A stretch of DNA of 64,000 nucleotides from positions 62,001-126,000 of the forward strand of contig DATHEA010000005.1 in the NCBI GenBank assembly GCA_035318745.1. Reading direction: 5' to 3'. Source of the DNA: VRUE01 sp035318745 (GTDB lineage: Bacteria > Actinomycetota > Thermoleophilia > Solirubrobacterales > 70-9). Below, piece by piece: positions 8,085 through 15,127 of the stretch. The notes under the pieces were generated by a model, which had not been told where the DNA came from, did not search any database, and saw only the letters and a list, made by a program, of their open reading frames with translations. Both the position numbers and the translations under genes were made by a program. Every line of letters starts with the position of its first letter. Position 1 is the first letter of the stretch.

Positions 8085-8534
8085 ATGCCGCAGCCGCCGA
8101 CCAGCCACCGCCCACGTCATCTGAGCATCGCGATCTTCACGACCGTCGCCGTCCTGGCTGTTGCCGGCCTCTTCGGCTCGCTTGCGGCCGCGCAAACGAC
8201 CAAGCGCGTGGTCAAGGAGACTCACAGCAGCTCGCTCGGCAGCACTGTCCTCACGGCAAACAACGGCCTCACCCTGTACAGCCTCAGCGTCGAGAAGAAC
8301 GGCAGGTTCATCTGCACCGGCTCATGTCTCAAAGACTGGCACCCACTGGTGGTCGCAGCGGGCGTCAAGCCGGCCGGCCCTGTCGCACTCGGCACCGTCA
8401 AGCGTCCCGATGGCCGCCGTCAGGTGACCTTCGAGGGCCGCCCGCTCTACACCTTCGACGACGACAAGAGGAAGGGCGATGCCAACGGCGAGGGCTTCAA
8501 GGATGTCGGCACCTGGCACGCCGCCACGCCGTAG
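8085..8534 (+). CDS. Secreted COG4315-type repeat protein
   Basis: 149 aa with an N-terminal signal/anchor (residues 14-36, rich in Ala/Val/Leu). Two copies follow of the short repeat found in the 'secreted repeat of unknown function' family: LTANNGLTLYSLSVEKNG and, later, FEGRPLYTFDDDKRKGD, with the conserved CTGSCLKDWHPL between them. Members are predicted periplasmic or surface proteins of unknown biochemical role. GAGGAG precedes the ATG. It is divergent from the TadG-VanY-SLT gene and interrupts the two Tad units. Confidence 0.85.
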   Translation: MPQPPTSHRPRHLSIAIFTTVAVLAVAGLFGSLAAAQTTKRVVKETHSSSLGSTVLTANNGLTLYSLSVEKNGRFICTGSCLKDWHPLVVAAGVKPAGPVALGTVKRPDGRRQVTFEGRPLYTFDDDKRKGDANGEGFKDVGTWHAATP

Positions 8535-8549
8535 GGGAGCGACCGGGCC

Positions 8550-8936
8550 TCAGCCTACGTCGACGATCTCGATCAAGTCCTCGAGGCCGCGGAGATCCTT
8601 CGGATTGAGCGTGTAAAGCGGCAGATCATGGGCGAGCGCAGTCGCCGCAATCATCAGGTCGATAGCGCGTGAGCCCCGCGGCTTCCGGCCAACGCGTTCG
8701 ACGGCAGCGTAAATCTGAGCCCATGCGCGAGCGCAGGCGAAGTCGAATGGCAACGCTTCGACCCAACCTTCGATCCGAAGCAGATGCGCCCGGCGACGGG
8801 CTCGCATGAGGTCATTGCTCGCCGTATGCAATCCGACGAGCAACTCCGCAAACGTCAATGTCGAAATCGCGATCTCTGTGTTGCTCGCAACAGAGGCAAG
8901 GGAATCTCGATCGACGGCGACGGAGGTGTCAGCCAG
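8550..8936 (-). CDS. vapC: PIN-domain toxin (VapC-like), start uncertain
   Basis: A PIN fold is seen in LADTSVAV, then FAELLVGL, then IDLMIAATA and a late NPKDLRGL. The four acidic positions are present. The only plausible starts are a CTG at 8936 directly before ADTS or a far-upstream ATG at 9101 that would overlap the whole antitoxin gene. The CTG fits the 10-nt gap after the antitoxin stop and gives 128 aa. Alternatively the first residues may have been lost by mutation and the toxin is weakened. It is paired with the antitoxin at 8947-9159. Confidence 0.75.
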   Translation of the reverse strand: MADTSVAVDRDSLASVASNTEIAISTLTFAELLVGLHTASNDLMRARRRAHLLRIEGWVEALPFDFACARAWAQIYAAVERVGRKPRGSRAIDLMIAATALAHDLPLYTLNPKDLRGLEDLIEIVDVG

Positions 8937-8946
8937 TCCACGGTTG

Positions 8947-9159
8947 CTAGTCGACCCAGTAGCGAGGCGTAGGGTCTTGGTCGACGACGGCGTCGATATC
9001 GGCTCGGAGCTGCTCGTAGTCGATGCCGGGAACCTGGGCGAGGGCCTCGGCGAGCTCCCTGGCAGGTACGAACTGACGGCGTTTGCGAGGCCGCATCTCA
9101 CGGACGACTCCGCTCTGCCCGAATCTCTTCCTGCTCATCTTTCGACTCATCCTTTCCAT
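8947..9159 (-). CDS. vapB: Antitoxin partner of the PIN toxin
   Basis: About 70 aa, very basic N-terminus (RPRKRRQFVPARELAEAL) and acidic C-terminus ending DQDPTPRYWVD, a layout common in small PIN antitoxins. Several ATGs are possible (9159, 9150, 9138); all overlap the 3' end of the CpaE-like gene in another frame by 40-61 bp, an unusually long overlap. Without a search the exact family is not assigned. Confidence 0.65.
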   Translation of the reverse strand: MERMSRKMSRKRFGQSGVVREMRPRKRRQFVPARELAEALAQVPGIDYEQLRADIDAVVDQDPTPRYWVD

Positions 9160-9763
9160 CGTAACATCGACGAAACCTTCTGTCTTCGACACGAAGCAGG
9201 CGCTCGCACGACCTGTTCAAGAACACTTGACGGCCCAAGGGAATGACCCCGAGTTGTGCCGCGCAGGCGGCCAGCATGCCCGGCGGGCGTTTGGCAATGC
9301 CCACCTGCAGTCCTTCGGCCATCAGGTCGCGCACCGCAAGCGCCGTCAAGGCGCGGTCCTCGATGAGATCCGCACGCAGCAGCACACCGGTGGACTGGAG
9401 GCGGGCGTCGCCGAGCATCGCCCGCAGCAATGCCGGCGGCAGGTGAACTACGGCGGCTGACTCGCGAGCGAGCGGCAGGGCTGCGGCGAGCGTCTCGATC
9501 GCCTCGCGCCCGGGTGAAAGCTTCAGATGGCAGATTCGACCGCGCGAGGCGATTGCGGCGACCGGCAGGTGCGCCGCCAAGCGCTCCTCCAGCCTCCGCG
9601 CGCCGACGCTGGCGACCAGCGTGGAGCGAGGAGCCCTGCCCTCTTCCAGGTCGATCAGCAGCGCCGCCCGATCGGGCTCGGATGCGGCGCAGGCCAGAGC
9701 CGCAGCCACGGCTCGCGTACCTTTTGCCGCGCCGACCCCGCTGACCAGGACGACCGGGCTCAT
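9098..9763 (-). CDS. CpaE-like/septum-site-type ATPase homologue, degenerate
   Basis: 221 aa from the ATG at 9763, overlapping the upstream TadE stop by 4 bp. The start, SPVVLVSGVGAAKGTRAVAAALAC, resembles the deviant Walker A region of MinD/ParA/CpaE proteins, but the canonical GKGG(V/T)GK(S/T) is not intact. LLIDLEEG occupies the Walker A' Asp position. CpaE/TadZ-type proteins position Tad pili at the membrane. The C-terminal 35 residues are highly charged and may be non-native read-through into the antitoxin region. Cotranscription with two TadE-like genes supports a Tad role, probably without normal ATPase activity. Confidence 0.6.
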   Translation of the reverse strand: MSPVVLVSGVGAAKGTRAVAAALACAASEPDRAALLIDLEEGRAPRSTLVASVGARRLEERLAAHLPVAAIASRGRICHLKLSPGREAIETLAAALPLARESAAVVHLPPALLRAMLGDARLQSTGVLLRADLIEDRALTALAVRDLMAEGLQVGIAKRPPGMLAACAAQLGVIPLGRQVFLNRSCERLLRVEDRRFRRCYDGKDESKDEQEEIRAERSRP

Positions 9764-10110
9764 CTCGGCCTCGCTGCGGCTGACGATGTGACCGCCAGCC
9801 GATCGGCAACTGCGGGGATCAGGGAGGGCGGGTACAGGCGCACGGTCACCCGGCCGCCCTCGATCGAGACGTGGACGTCGTCCTCGGCCCACCCCGGAAG
9901 AGCGCCCCGTGCCGCCTCTACCGCGGGCCGCCCCGAGGCAAGCGCCAGTGCACCCGCCTCGGCGGCGCCGTCAGCGAGGGTGAGCGCATAGCCCGCGGCG
10001 AGCATCTGGAGAGCGAGCAGCCCAGCCAGCAGCAGCGCCGGCAAGACGGCGACGAGCTCTACGGTGGACTGCCCGGCATCCCTGGGGCCTGTCCGAGGAC
10101 CCCTACCCAT
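9760..10110 (-). CDS. TadE-like pseudopilin 2
   Basis: 116 aa. The N-terminus GQSTVELVAVLPALLLAGLLALQML is the class TadE signature: a Glu within a hydrophobic helix following a short basic leader, processed by TadV-type peptidase in known systems. A small C-terminal domain ends in a strand-rich region. The start overlaps the preceding TadE gene by 8 bp and the stop overlaps the CpaE-like gene by 4 bp. It is predicted to be a minor pilin or assembly factor of a Flp/Tad pilus. Confidence 0.8.
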   Translation of the reverse strand: MGRGPRTGPRDAGQSTVELVAVLPALLLAGLLALQMLAAGYALTLADGAAEAGALALASGRPAVEAARGALPGWAEDDVHVSIEGGRVTVRLYPPSLIPAVADRLAVTSSAAARPR

Positions 10111-10456
10111 CTCCGGACTCCAGCGCCGCCTTTGCGCCGACCGTCACCGTCGGCAGAACCGGCAGCAGGCGCGGTATCGCCACCCTGACAGAGACTGCGT
10201 CGGCATCGCTCACATCCGCACCCGACCGCATCGAGGACGGCAACGCCCGCCGGGCCGCAGCCTCGGCATCGCCCCCGACCAGCGCCGCCCGTGCCCCGGC
10301 TCGCGCTGCCACACCGGCCGCCCAGAGAGCCTCTCCGGCGAGTCCGATCTGTGCCGCGACCAGGACCGCCAGCAGCAGGAACGGAACTACGGCGACCATC
10401 TCGACCGACGCGGTCCCGTCCTCCCTGCGAAGGCTGCTGGCGGCCTGGCGCGACAC
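10103..10456 (-). CDS. TadE-like pseudopilin 1
   Basis: 117 aa from a GTG at 10456. The hydrophobic TadE segment is GTASVEMVAVVPFLLLAVLVAAQ (residues about 14-36) with the conserved Glu. It is first gene of the TadE-TadE-CpaE-vapBC unit. The start codon lies exactly 23 nt after the element at 10480-10507, which is shared with the TadG-VanY-SLT gene and comF; this supports GTG 10456 over nearby alternatives. No TadA/B/C genes are in the window, so the motor must be elsewhere. Confidence 0.8.
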   Translation of the reverse strand: MSRQAASSLRREDGTASVEMVAVVPFLLLAVLVAAQIGLAGEALWAAGVAARAGARAALVGGDAEAAARRALPSSMRSGADVSDADAVSVRVAIPRLLPVLPTVTVGAKAALESGDG

Positions 10457-10479
10457 ACACCGACCGTCCCAGGCCCGAA

Positions 10480-10507
10480 CGCGCGTGTGGCGCGCTCAAA
10501 CGAAAAG
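10480..10507 (-). promoter_or_regulatory. Shared Tad/comF upstream element, copy 2
   Basis: Coding-strand sequence CTTTTCGTTTG followed by AGCGCGCCACACGCGCG, ending 23 nt before the GTG of TadE1. It differs from copy 1 at one base over 28. Confidence 0.75.
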
Positions 10508-10530
10508 TTCTGTGACGGCTTTGGTCTAAA

Positions 10531-10881
10531 TCAGTACGTGCTGGCTTCCGTCCAGACCTTCCAGATCGCCGCCACCGCGGCGCCGAGCAGGAAGATCCAG
10601 GCGAGCGTGCCGCCACCGCTGGCAAACATCTCGTCGCTGCCGGCGATGAGCAGCGCGATCAGACCGAGGCCTCCGTAGAGGACCGCGCGGCGCCCGTCGC
10701 TCAGCGCCGCCAGGGTCAGCTGGTTCTGACGACTCAGCACGAACACGGTCCAGGCGATCGCCGCGAGGAAGCCCATCGTGATCGCGGTCAGGATTGCGTC
10801 CGCCGCGTTGCCGCCATGGGGAGCGAAGGCGACGAGCAGGGCAAGCAGCATCACGATCGCGACGTTCCGCAGTTTCCGCAT
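10531..10881 (-). CDS. Small integral membrane protein, unknown function
   Basis: 116 aa with four hydrophobic segments (about residues 6-22, 27-47, 66-82, 92-112). No family is recognised. There is no Shine-Dalgarno before the ATG at 10881. A TACAAT hexamer ends 6 nt upstream on the coding strand, compatible with a leaderless or near-leaderless mRNA. It stands alone between the TadE unit and the Pit genes. Confidence 0.65.
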   Translation of the reverse strand: MRKLRNVAIVMLLALLVAFAPHGGNAADAILTAITMGFLAAIAWTVFVLSRQNQLTLAALSDGRRAVLYGGLGLIALLIAGSDEMFASGGGTLAWIFLLGAAVAAIWKVWTEASTY

Positions 10882-10904
10882 GAGGAAATTGTACGGGCGA
10901 GCGG

Positions 10905-11141
10905 TTACTTGCTCGTCATTACGACGATGCCGAACGCAACCGCGGCCAGGGTCGCGCCAAGGGCCAGCACGCTGACTGCCACTGCTGCCGCCGCCGCAAC
11001 TGGCCGGCCATCGCGACTGAAATCGACAAAACGAGCTCCACCCCAGATCGCCACCGAGAAGACCGCGGTCACCCCAACGCCCGCGATCACGGACGCGATC
11101 ACCGTCTCGACGAGCTCCTTGGTCTCGACGATCGTCGCCAC
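10905..11141 (-). CDS. Small membrane protein downstream of pit
   Basis: 78 aa from a GTG at 11141, 5 nt after the pit stop. Two transmembrane helices (residues about 12-34 and 47-72) flank a short loop, GGARFVDFSRDG. Probably cotranscribed with DUF47 and pit. The family is not recognised; an accessory role in phosphate uptake is only suggested by position. Confidence 0.65.
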   Translation of the reverse strand: MATIVETKELVETVIASVIAGVGVTAVFSVAIWGGARFVDFSRDGRPVAAAAAVAVSVLALGATLAAVAFGIVVMTSK

Positions 11142-11146
11142 GCCAC

Positions 11147-12244
11147 TCAACTCGCCGGCATCGGCGCACCCTGCTGAGAGCGCCGCGCGAAAGCCGCCAC
11201 GACGAGGGCCAATGCCATCAGGGTGACCAGGACCGGCCCCAGCGCGCCGGTGCCGAAGATCCGCGTCAGCCCGTAAGCGGCGGCGCCGATCGCCGCCGCC
11301 GCCGGCAGCGTCAGCAACCAGGCGACCATGATGTTGCCGGCCACGCCCCAGCGGACCGCCGAGATCCGCTTTCCCGCGCCCGCCCCCATCACCCCCCCGT
11401 TGATCACGTGCGTAGTCGAGAGCGGGAAGCCGAAGTGGGTCGAGGCGAGGATCACCGCGGCGCCCGCCCCTTGTGCCGAGAAACCCTGCGCGGCGTCCAT
11501 CTTGATGATCCGGCTGCCGGTCGTGCGGATGATTCGCCAGCCGCCGATATAGGTGCCGAGGCCGATCGCCGTCGCCGACGAGACGATCACCCAGAGCGGT
11601 GGGTCGGCACCGGTACCCAGGGTGCCGTTGGCGATCAGCGCCAGGGTGATCACACCCATCGTCTTCTGCGCGTCGTTGGTGCCATGGGCCAGAGCCAGCA
11701 GCCCCCCCGAGATGACCTGGCCGTAGCGGAAGCCGCGTGTGACCGGGCCAGGCCGCTGGCGTCCCGCGATCCGGTAGGCAAGCCCGATGCCCAGGCCAGC
11801 GACGACGAAGGCGACCAGGGGGGCTATCACGGCGGGAATCAGCACTTTGCCCACGAGGCCTTCGGCGATCACCGCCTCGAGGCCCGCGGCCGCAACCGCC
11901 GACCCGACCACACCGCCGATCAGCGCGTGCGAGGAGCTGGAGGGTAGCCCGAACCACCAGGTGATCAGGTTCCAGGCGATCGCCCCGATCAGGCCGGCAA
12001 AGACGATCGTCGGCGTGATCACAGCGGAGTCGACGACGTCGTTGGCGACGGTCGCGGCAACCGAGATCGAGATGAAGGCGCCGACGAAGTTGAGCAGTGA
12101 AGCGAACCCGATCGCCACCTGCGGTCGCGCCGCGCCGGTCGAGATCGAGGTGGCGACGACATTGGCCGTGTCGTGGAAGCCGTTGGTGAAGTCGAACGCC
12201 AGCGCAGTGCCGACGACGATCACCATGATCGTGTCGGAGCTCAC
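11147..12244 (-). CDS. pit: PiT-family inorganic phosphate transporter
   Basis: 365 aa from a GTG at 12244. Two PiT signatures are visible, the N-terminal FDFTNGFHDTANVVAT and the C-terminal-half GTNDAQKTMG, plus LSTTHVINGG. Around ten hydrophobic helices fit a low-affinity proton- or metal-phosphate symporter. A TTG 10 codons upstream lies inside the family-D repeat, so the GTG is favoured. It is preceded by its DUF47 partner, with the D2 foldback between them, and followed by a small membrane protein. Confidence 0.92.
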   Translation of the reverse strand: MSSDTIMVIVVGTALAFDFTNGFHDTANVVATSISTGAARPQVAIGFASLLNFVGAFISISVAATVANDVVDSAVITPTIVFAGLIGAIAWNLITWWFGLPSSSSHALIGGVVGSAVAAAGLEAVIAEGLVGKVLIPAVIAPLVAFVVAGLGIGLAYRIAGRQRPGPVTRGFRYGQVISGGLLALAHGTNDAQKTMGVITLALIANGTLGTGADPPLWVIVSSATAIGLGTYIGGWRIIRTTGSRIIKMDAAQGFSAQGAGAAVILASTHFGFPLSTTHVINGGVMGAGAGKRISAVRWGVAGNIMVAWLLTLPAAAAIGAAAYGLTRIFGTGALGPVLVTLMALALVVAAFARRSQQGAPMPAS

Positions 12245-12246
12245 GG

Positions 12247-12348
12247 GTGACGAGCCCCAATCGTTGCCAGACAAGGACGCAGGGAGCGTGGCGTGCTCCG
12301 CACGCGAGCGACCGAGGACGCCGTATGGCGACGATCTGGGGCCGTCAC
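12247..12348. repeat. Foldback repeat family D, copy 2
   Basis: Imperfect outer arms (GTGACGAGCCCCAATCG with CGATCTGGGGCCGTCAC) enclose the conserved halves CAAGGACGCAGGGAG and CGACCGAGGACGCCG and an apical CGTG/CACG-rich stem. It lies inside the DUF47-pit operon, overlaps the DUF47 stop codon and abuts the pit start. Confidence 0.8.
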
Positions 12349-12965
12349 GAGTTCTTGATGACTATGCCCTCGAGAATCTGCGCTGCGGTCTCGGTCGCGT
12401 CGATCGCGTTCTCGAGCACCGCGAACATGTCCTTCCAGCGGATCACCACCATCGGATCGATCCCGTTGGAGAAGAGCGAGGCAACCGCATCGCGGGAGAT
12501 CCGGTCGCCCTCGTTCTCGAGCCGGTGGATCTCGATCCAATAGCGGTCAAGCCCCTTCAGCTCGCGCAGGTGCTCGAGCCCCTCCGAGAGCTGCTCGCAG
12601 GCTGCGACGAGAACCTTGGTCAGAGCCTGCGCCTGCGCCATCGGCGCTTCGATCTGGTAGAGGCCGAGCAGATCGGCGGCTTCCTCGGTGTAGTCGACGA
12701 TGTCGTCCATCTGGGTCGCCAGGCCGTAGATGTCCTCGCGGTCGATCGGCGTGACGAAAGTCGAGTTGAGGCGTTTGACGATGTCGTGGGTGATCCGGTC
12801 GCCCTCCTGCTCGGCCTTGAGGATCTCCCGCGAGAGGTCAGTCTCGTCGGGCCAGATGCCCATCATCTCGTCGAGCAGACGAGCCGCATGGAGGGTGTTC
12901 TGCCCGGCCTCGATGAAGAGGTCGAAGAAGGCGCTGTCGCGTGGCAGGAGCGAGAGGCGGACCAC
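12345..12965 (-). CDS. DUF47/PhoU-like Pit accessory protein
   Basis: 206 aa, all-helical, GTG start. The segments DEMMGIWPDETDLSREILKAEQEGDRITHDIVKRL and the second-half LENEGDRISRDAVASLF show the PhoU-like duplicated E-x-x-x-D metal-binding pattern. DUF47 proteins neighbour pit in many bacteria and are proposed to gate or regulate the transporter. It is first gene of the DUF47-pit-small membrane protein unit and lies 36 nt downstream of ppk1. Confidence 0.9.
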   Translation of the reverse strand: MVRLSLLPRDSAFFDLFIEAGQNTLHAARLLDEMMGIWPDETDLSREILKAEQEGDRITHDIVKRLNSTFVTPIDREDIYGLATQMDDIVDYTEEAADLLGLYQIEAPMAQAQALTKVLVAACEQLSEGLEHLRELKGLDRYWIEIHRLENEGDRISRDAVASLFSNGIDPMVVIRWKDMFAVLENAIDATETAAQILEGIVIKNS

Positions 12966-13001
12966 GCGCCCATCCTAGTGATCGAGGCGGCCCAACCAGG
13001 C

Positions 13002-15107
13002 TCAGCCAGGCGCCGCCGCGAACTGCTCGCCGGCGCGCGCGCTGTGGCGCGAGCGCAGCTCCTCCTGCACGCTGCGCCGCTCCCCGGCGGGCGCCTCGAT
13101 CCGGGTCCAGACACCGTCGCTGTCGAGCTCCCAGGCATTGGCGTTCTCGGCGAAGCAGAGCTCGAGGACGTCGAGCAGTTCGGCCCGCAGCGCCTCGTCC
13201 TCGATCGGGGCGACGAGCTCGACCCGGCTGTCGAGATTGCGCGGCATCAGATCCGCCGAGCCGGTGAGCACGCGTGCCTCCTCACCGCGCAGGAAGGCGT
13301 AGATGCGCGAGTGCTCGAGGAAACGGCCGACGATCGAGACGACGCGGATGTTCTCCGAGACTCCCGGCACGCCGGGCCGCAGACAGCAGACGCCACGCAC
13401 GTTGAGGTCGACCGGGACTCCCGCCCGCGACGCCTCATAGAGGGCTTGGATGCAGCGCGCATCGACCAGGGCGTTCATCTTCAGGGCGATCCGCGCCTTC
13501 TCGCCGGCACGGTGCGCCTCGACGGTCGCCTCGATCTCACCGAGGATGCTGTCGCGCATCGTCGTCGGCGAGACCAGCAGCTTGCGGTAACCGGCCGGGC
13601 GGCCATAGCCGGTGAGGAAGTTGAACATCTCGGCGACGTCGGCGCCGATCTCCGGATCGGCGGTGAAGAGGCCGAGGTCGGTGTAAAGGCGAGCGGTGGT
13701 CGGGTTGTAGTTGCCGGTGCCGATGTGGACGTACTCGCGCACCCGGTCGCCCTCGCGGCGGGCGACGAGGATCGCCTTCACGTGCGTCTTCAGCCCCGGA
13801 ATGCCGTAGACGACGTGGACCCCCGCCTCCTCCATCGACTTCGCCCAGTGGATGTTCGCCTCCTCGTCGAAGCGGGCTTTCAGCTCGACCATGCAGACCG
13901 CCTGCTTGCCGCGTTCGGAGGCGCGGATCAGCGCCGGCACCAGCGGCGAGTCGTCGCTGGTCCGGTACACGGTCTGCTTGATCGCCAGCACGTCGGGGTC
14001 GGCGACCGCCTGCACGACGAAGCGCTCGACCGAGCTGGCGAACGAGTCATACGGATGGTGGACGAGGATGTCGCCCTGCCGGATCGCGGCGAACATGTCG
14101 GCCGGCTCGCCGTCCTCGCCCTGCAGGCGCGGCTGGGTCACCGGAGTCCAGGGCTCGTAGCGCAGCTCCGGATGGCTGCCGGCGGCGTCGACGACGTCCC
14201 CCAGGTCCGCCAGGTCGATCAGGCCGTCGACGTCGTAGACCTCGCGGTCTTCGAGTCCCAACGCGTCGATCAGCTGCCCGCGCAGCTTGGCGTTCATCCC
14301 CGCCGCCACCTCCAGCCGCACGACCTCGCCGAAGCGACGGCGGCGCAGCTCGTCCTGGACCGCCTGCAGCAGATCGTCGGCCTCGTCTGAGATCGTGAAG
14401 TCGGCATCGCGGGTGACGCGAAAATAGCCGTGATCGATCACCTCGGCACCGGGGAAGAGCGCGTCGAGGTTGGCGGCGATCGCCTCCTCCAGGGGCACGA
14501 AGACCTCGTTGCGCTCGCCCACACGCAGGAAGCGGCCGAGCAGCTCCTTCGGCACCTTGACGCGAGCGATGATCTCGGTGCCGCTTTCGGGGTCGCGCAG
14601 CAGCACGCCGAGGCTGAGCGAGAGATTGGAGATATAGGGGAAGGGGCGCCCGAGCCCGACCACGAGCGGGGTCAGGGCGGGAAACACCTGCTCGTGGAAG
14701 CGCGTGTCGATTTCGCGCCGCTCCTCCTCGCTGGCGGTCTCCAGCGAGACGATCCGGACGCCGTGCTCCTCCAGCGCCGGGCGCAGCGTTCCGTTGAAGC
14801 AGCTGTGCAGGCGGGTGTCCAGCTCCAGCACCCGTGGCTGGGTCGCGTCGATCTGCTCTCTCGGCGGCAGCCCGTCGGGCCCGTGGGCGTCGATCCCGGC
14901 ATCGAGCTGGTCGAACAGTCCCGCGACGCGGACCATGAAGAACTCGTCCAGGTTGGAGGCGTAGATCGCACAGAACCTGACCCTCTCCAGCAGCGGCACC
15001 TGCGGATCCTCGGCCAGCTCCAGAACGCGCTGATTGAAGTCGAGCCAGGAGAGCTCGCGGTTGAAATAGAGGGCGGGATCGTCGATCGGCCAATCGTACT
15101 GCCGCAC
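13002..15107 (-). CDS. ppk1: Polyphosphate kinase 1
   Basis: 701 aa, normal for PPK1, which reversibly polymerises the ATP gamma-phosphate into polyphosphate. N-terminal FNRELSWLDFNQRVLELA and SNLDEFFMVRVAG are family hallmarks. The autophosphorylated histidine lies in EYVHIGTGNYNPTTARLYTDLG. PLD-like catalytic domains with QAVCMVELKARFDEEANI and GLKTHVKAILV complete it. A GTG start with a strong GGGGGAGGGGGAGAG upstream. It neighbours ppx, CHAD genes, pit and pst, a phosphate-storage locus. Confidence 0.96.
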   Translation of the reverse strand: MRQYDWPIDDPALYFNRELSWLDFNQRVLELAEDPQVPLLERVRFCAIYASNLDEFFMVRVAGLFDQLDAGIDAHGPDGLPPREQIDATQPRVLELDTRLHSCFNGTLRPALEEHGVRIVSLETASEEERREIDTRFHEQVFPALTPLVVGLGRPFPYISNLSLSLGVLLRDPESGTEIIARVKVPKELLGRFLRVGERNEVFVPLEEAIAANLDALFPGAEVIDHGYFRVTRDADFTISDEADDLLQAVQDELRRRRFGEVVRLEVAAGMNAKLRGQLIDALGLEDREVYDVDGLIDLADLGDVVDAAGSHPELRYEPWTPVTQPRLQGEDGEPADMFAAIRQGDILVHHPYDSFASSVERFVVQAVADPDVLAIKQTVYRTSDDSPLVPALIRASERGKQAVCMVELKARFDEEANIHWAKSMEEAGVHVVYGIPGLKTHVKAILVARREGDRVREYVHIGTGNYNPTTARLYTDLGLFTADPEIGADVAEMFNFLTGYGRPAGYRKLLVSPTTMRDSILGEIEATVEAHRAGEKARIALKMNALVDARCIQALYEASRAGVPVDLNVRGVCCLRPGVPGVSENIRVVSIVGRFLEHSRIYAFLRGEEARVLTGSADLMPRNLDSRVELVAPIEDEALRAELLDVLELCFAENANAWELDSDGVWTRIEAPAGERRSVQEELRSRHSARAGEQFAAAPG

Positions 15108-15127
15108 CTCTCCCCCTCCCCCGTGCC

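Noticed and set aside
11787..14390. 867-aa plus-strand open frame over pit, DUF47 and ppk1
   Set aside because: A long frame caused by GC-rich codon bias; it crosses three clearly conserved minus-strand genes and has no recognisable domains.
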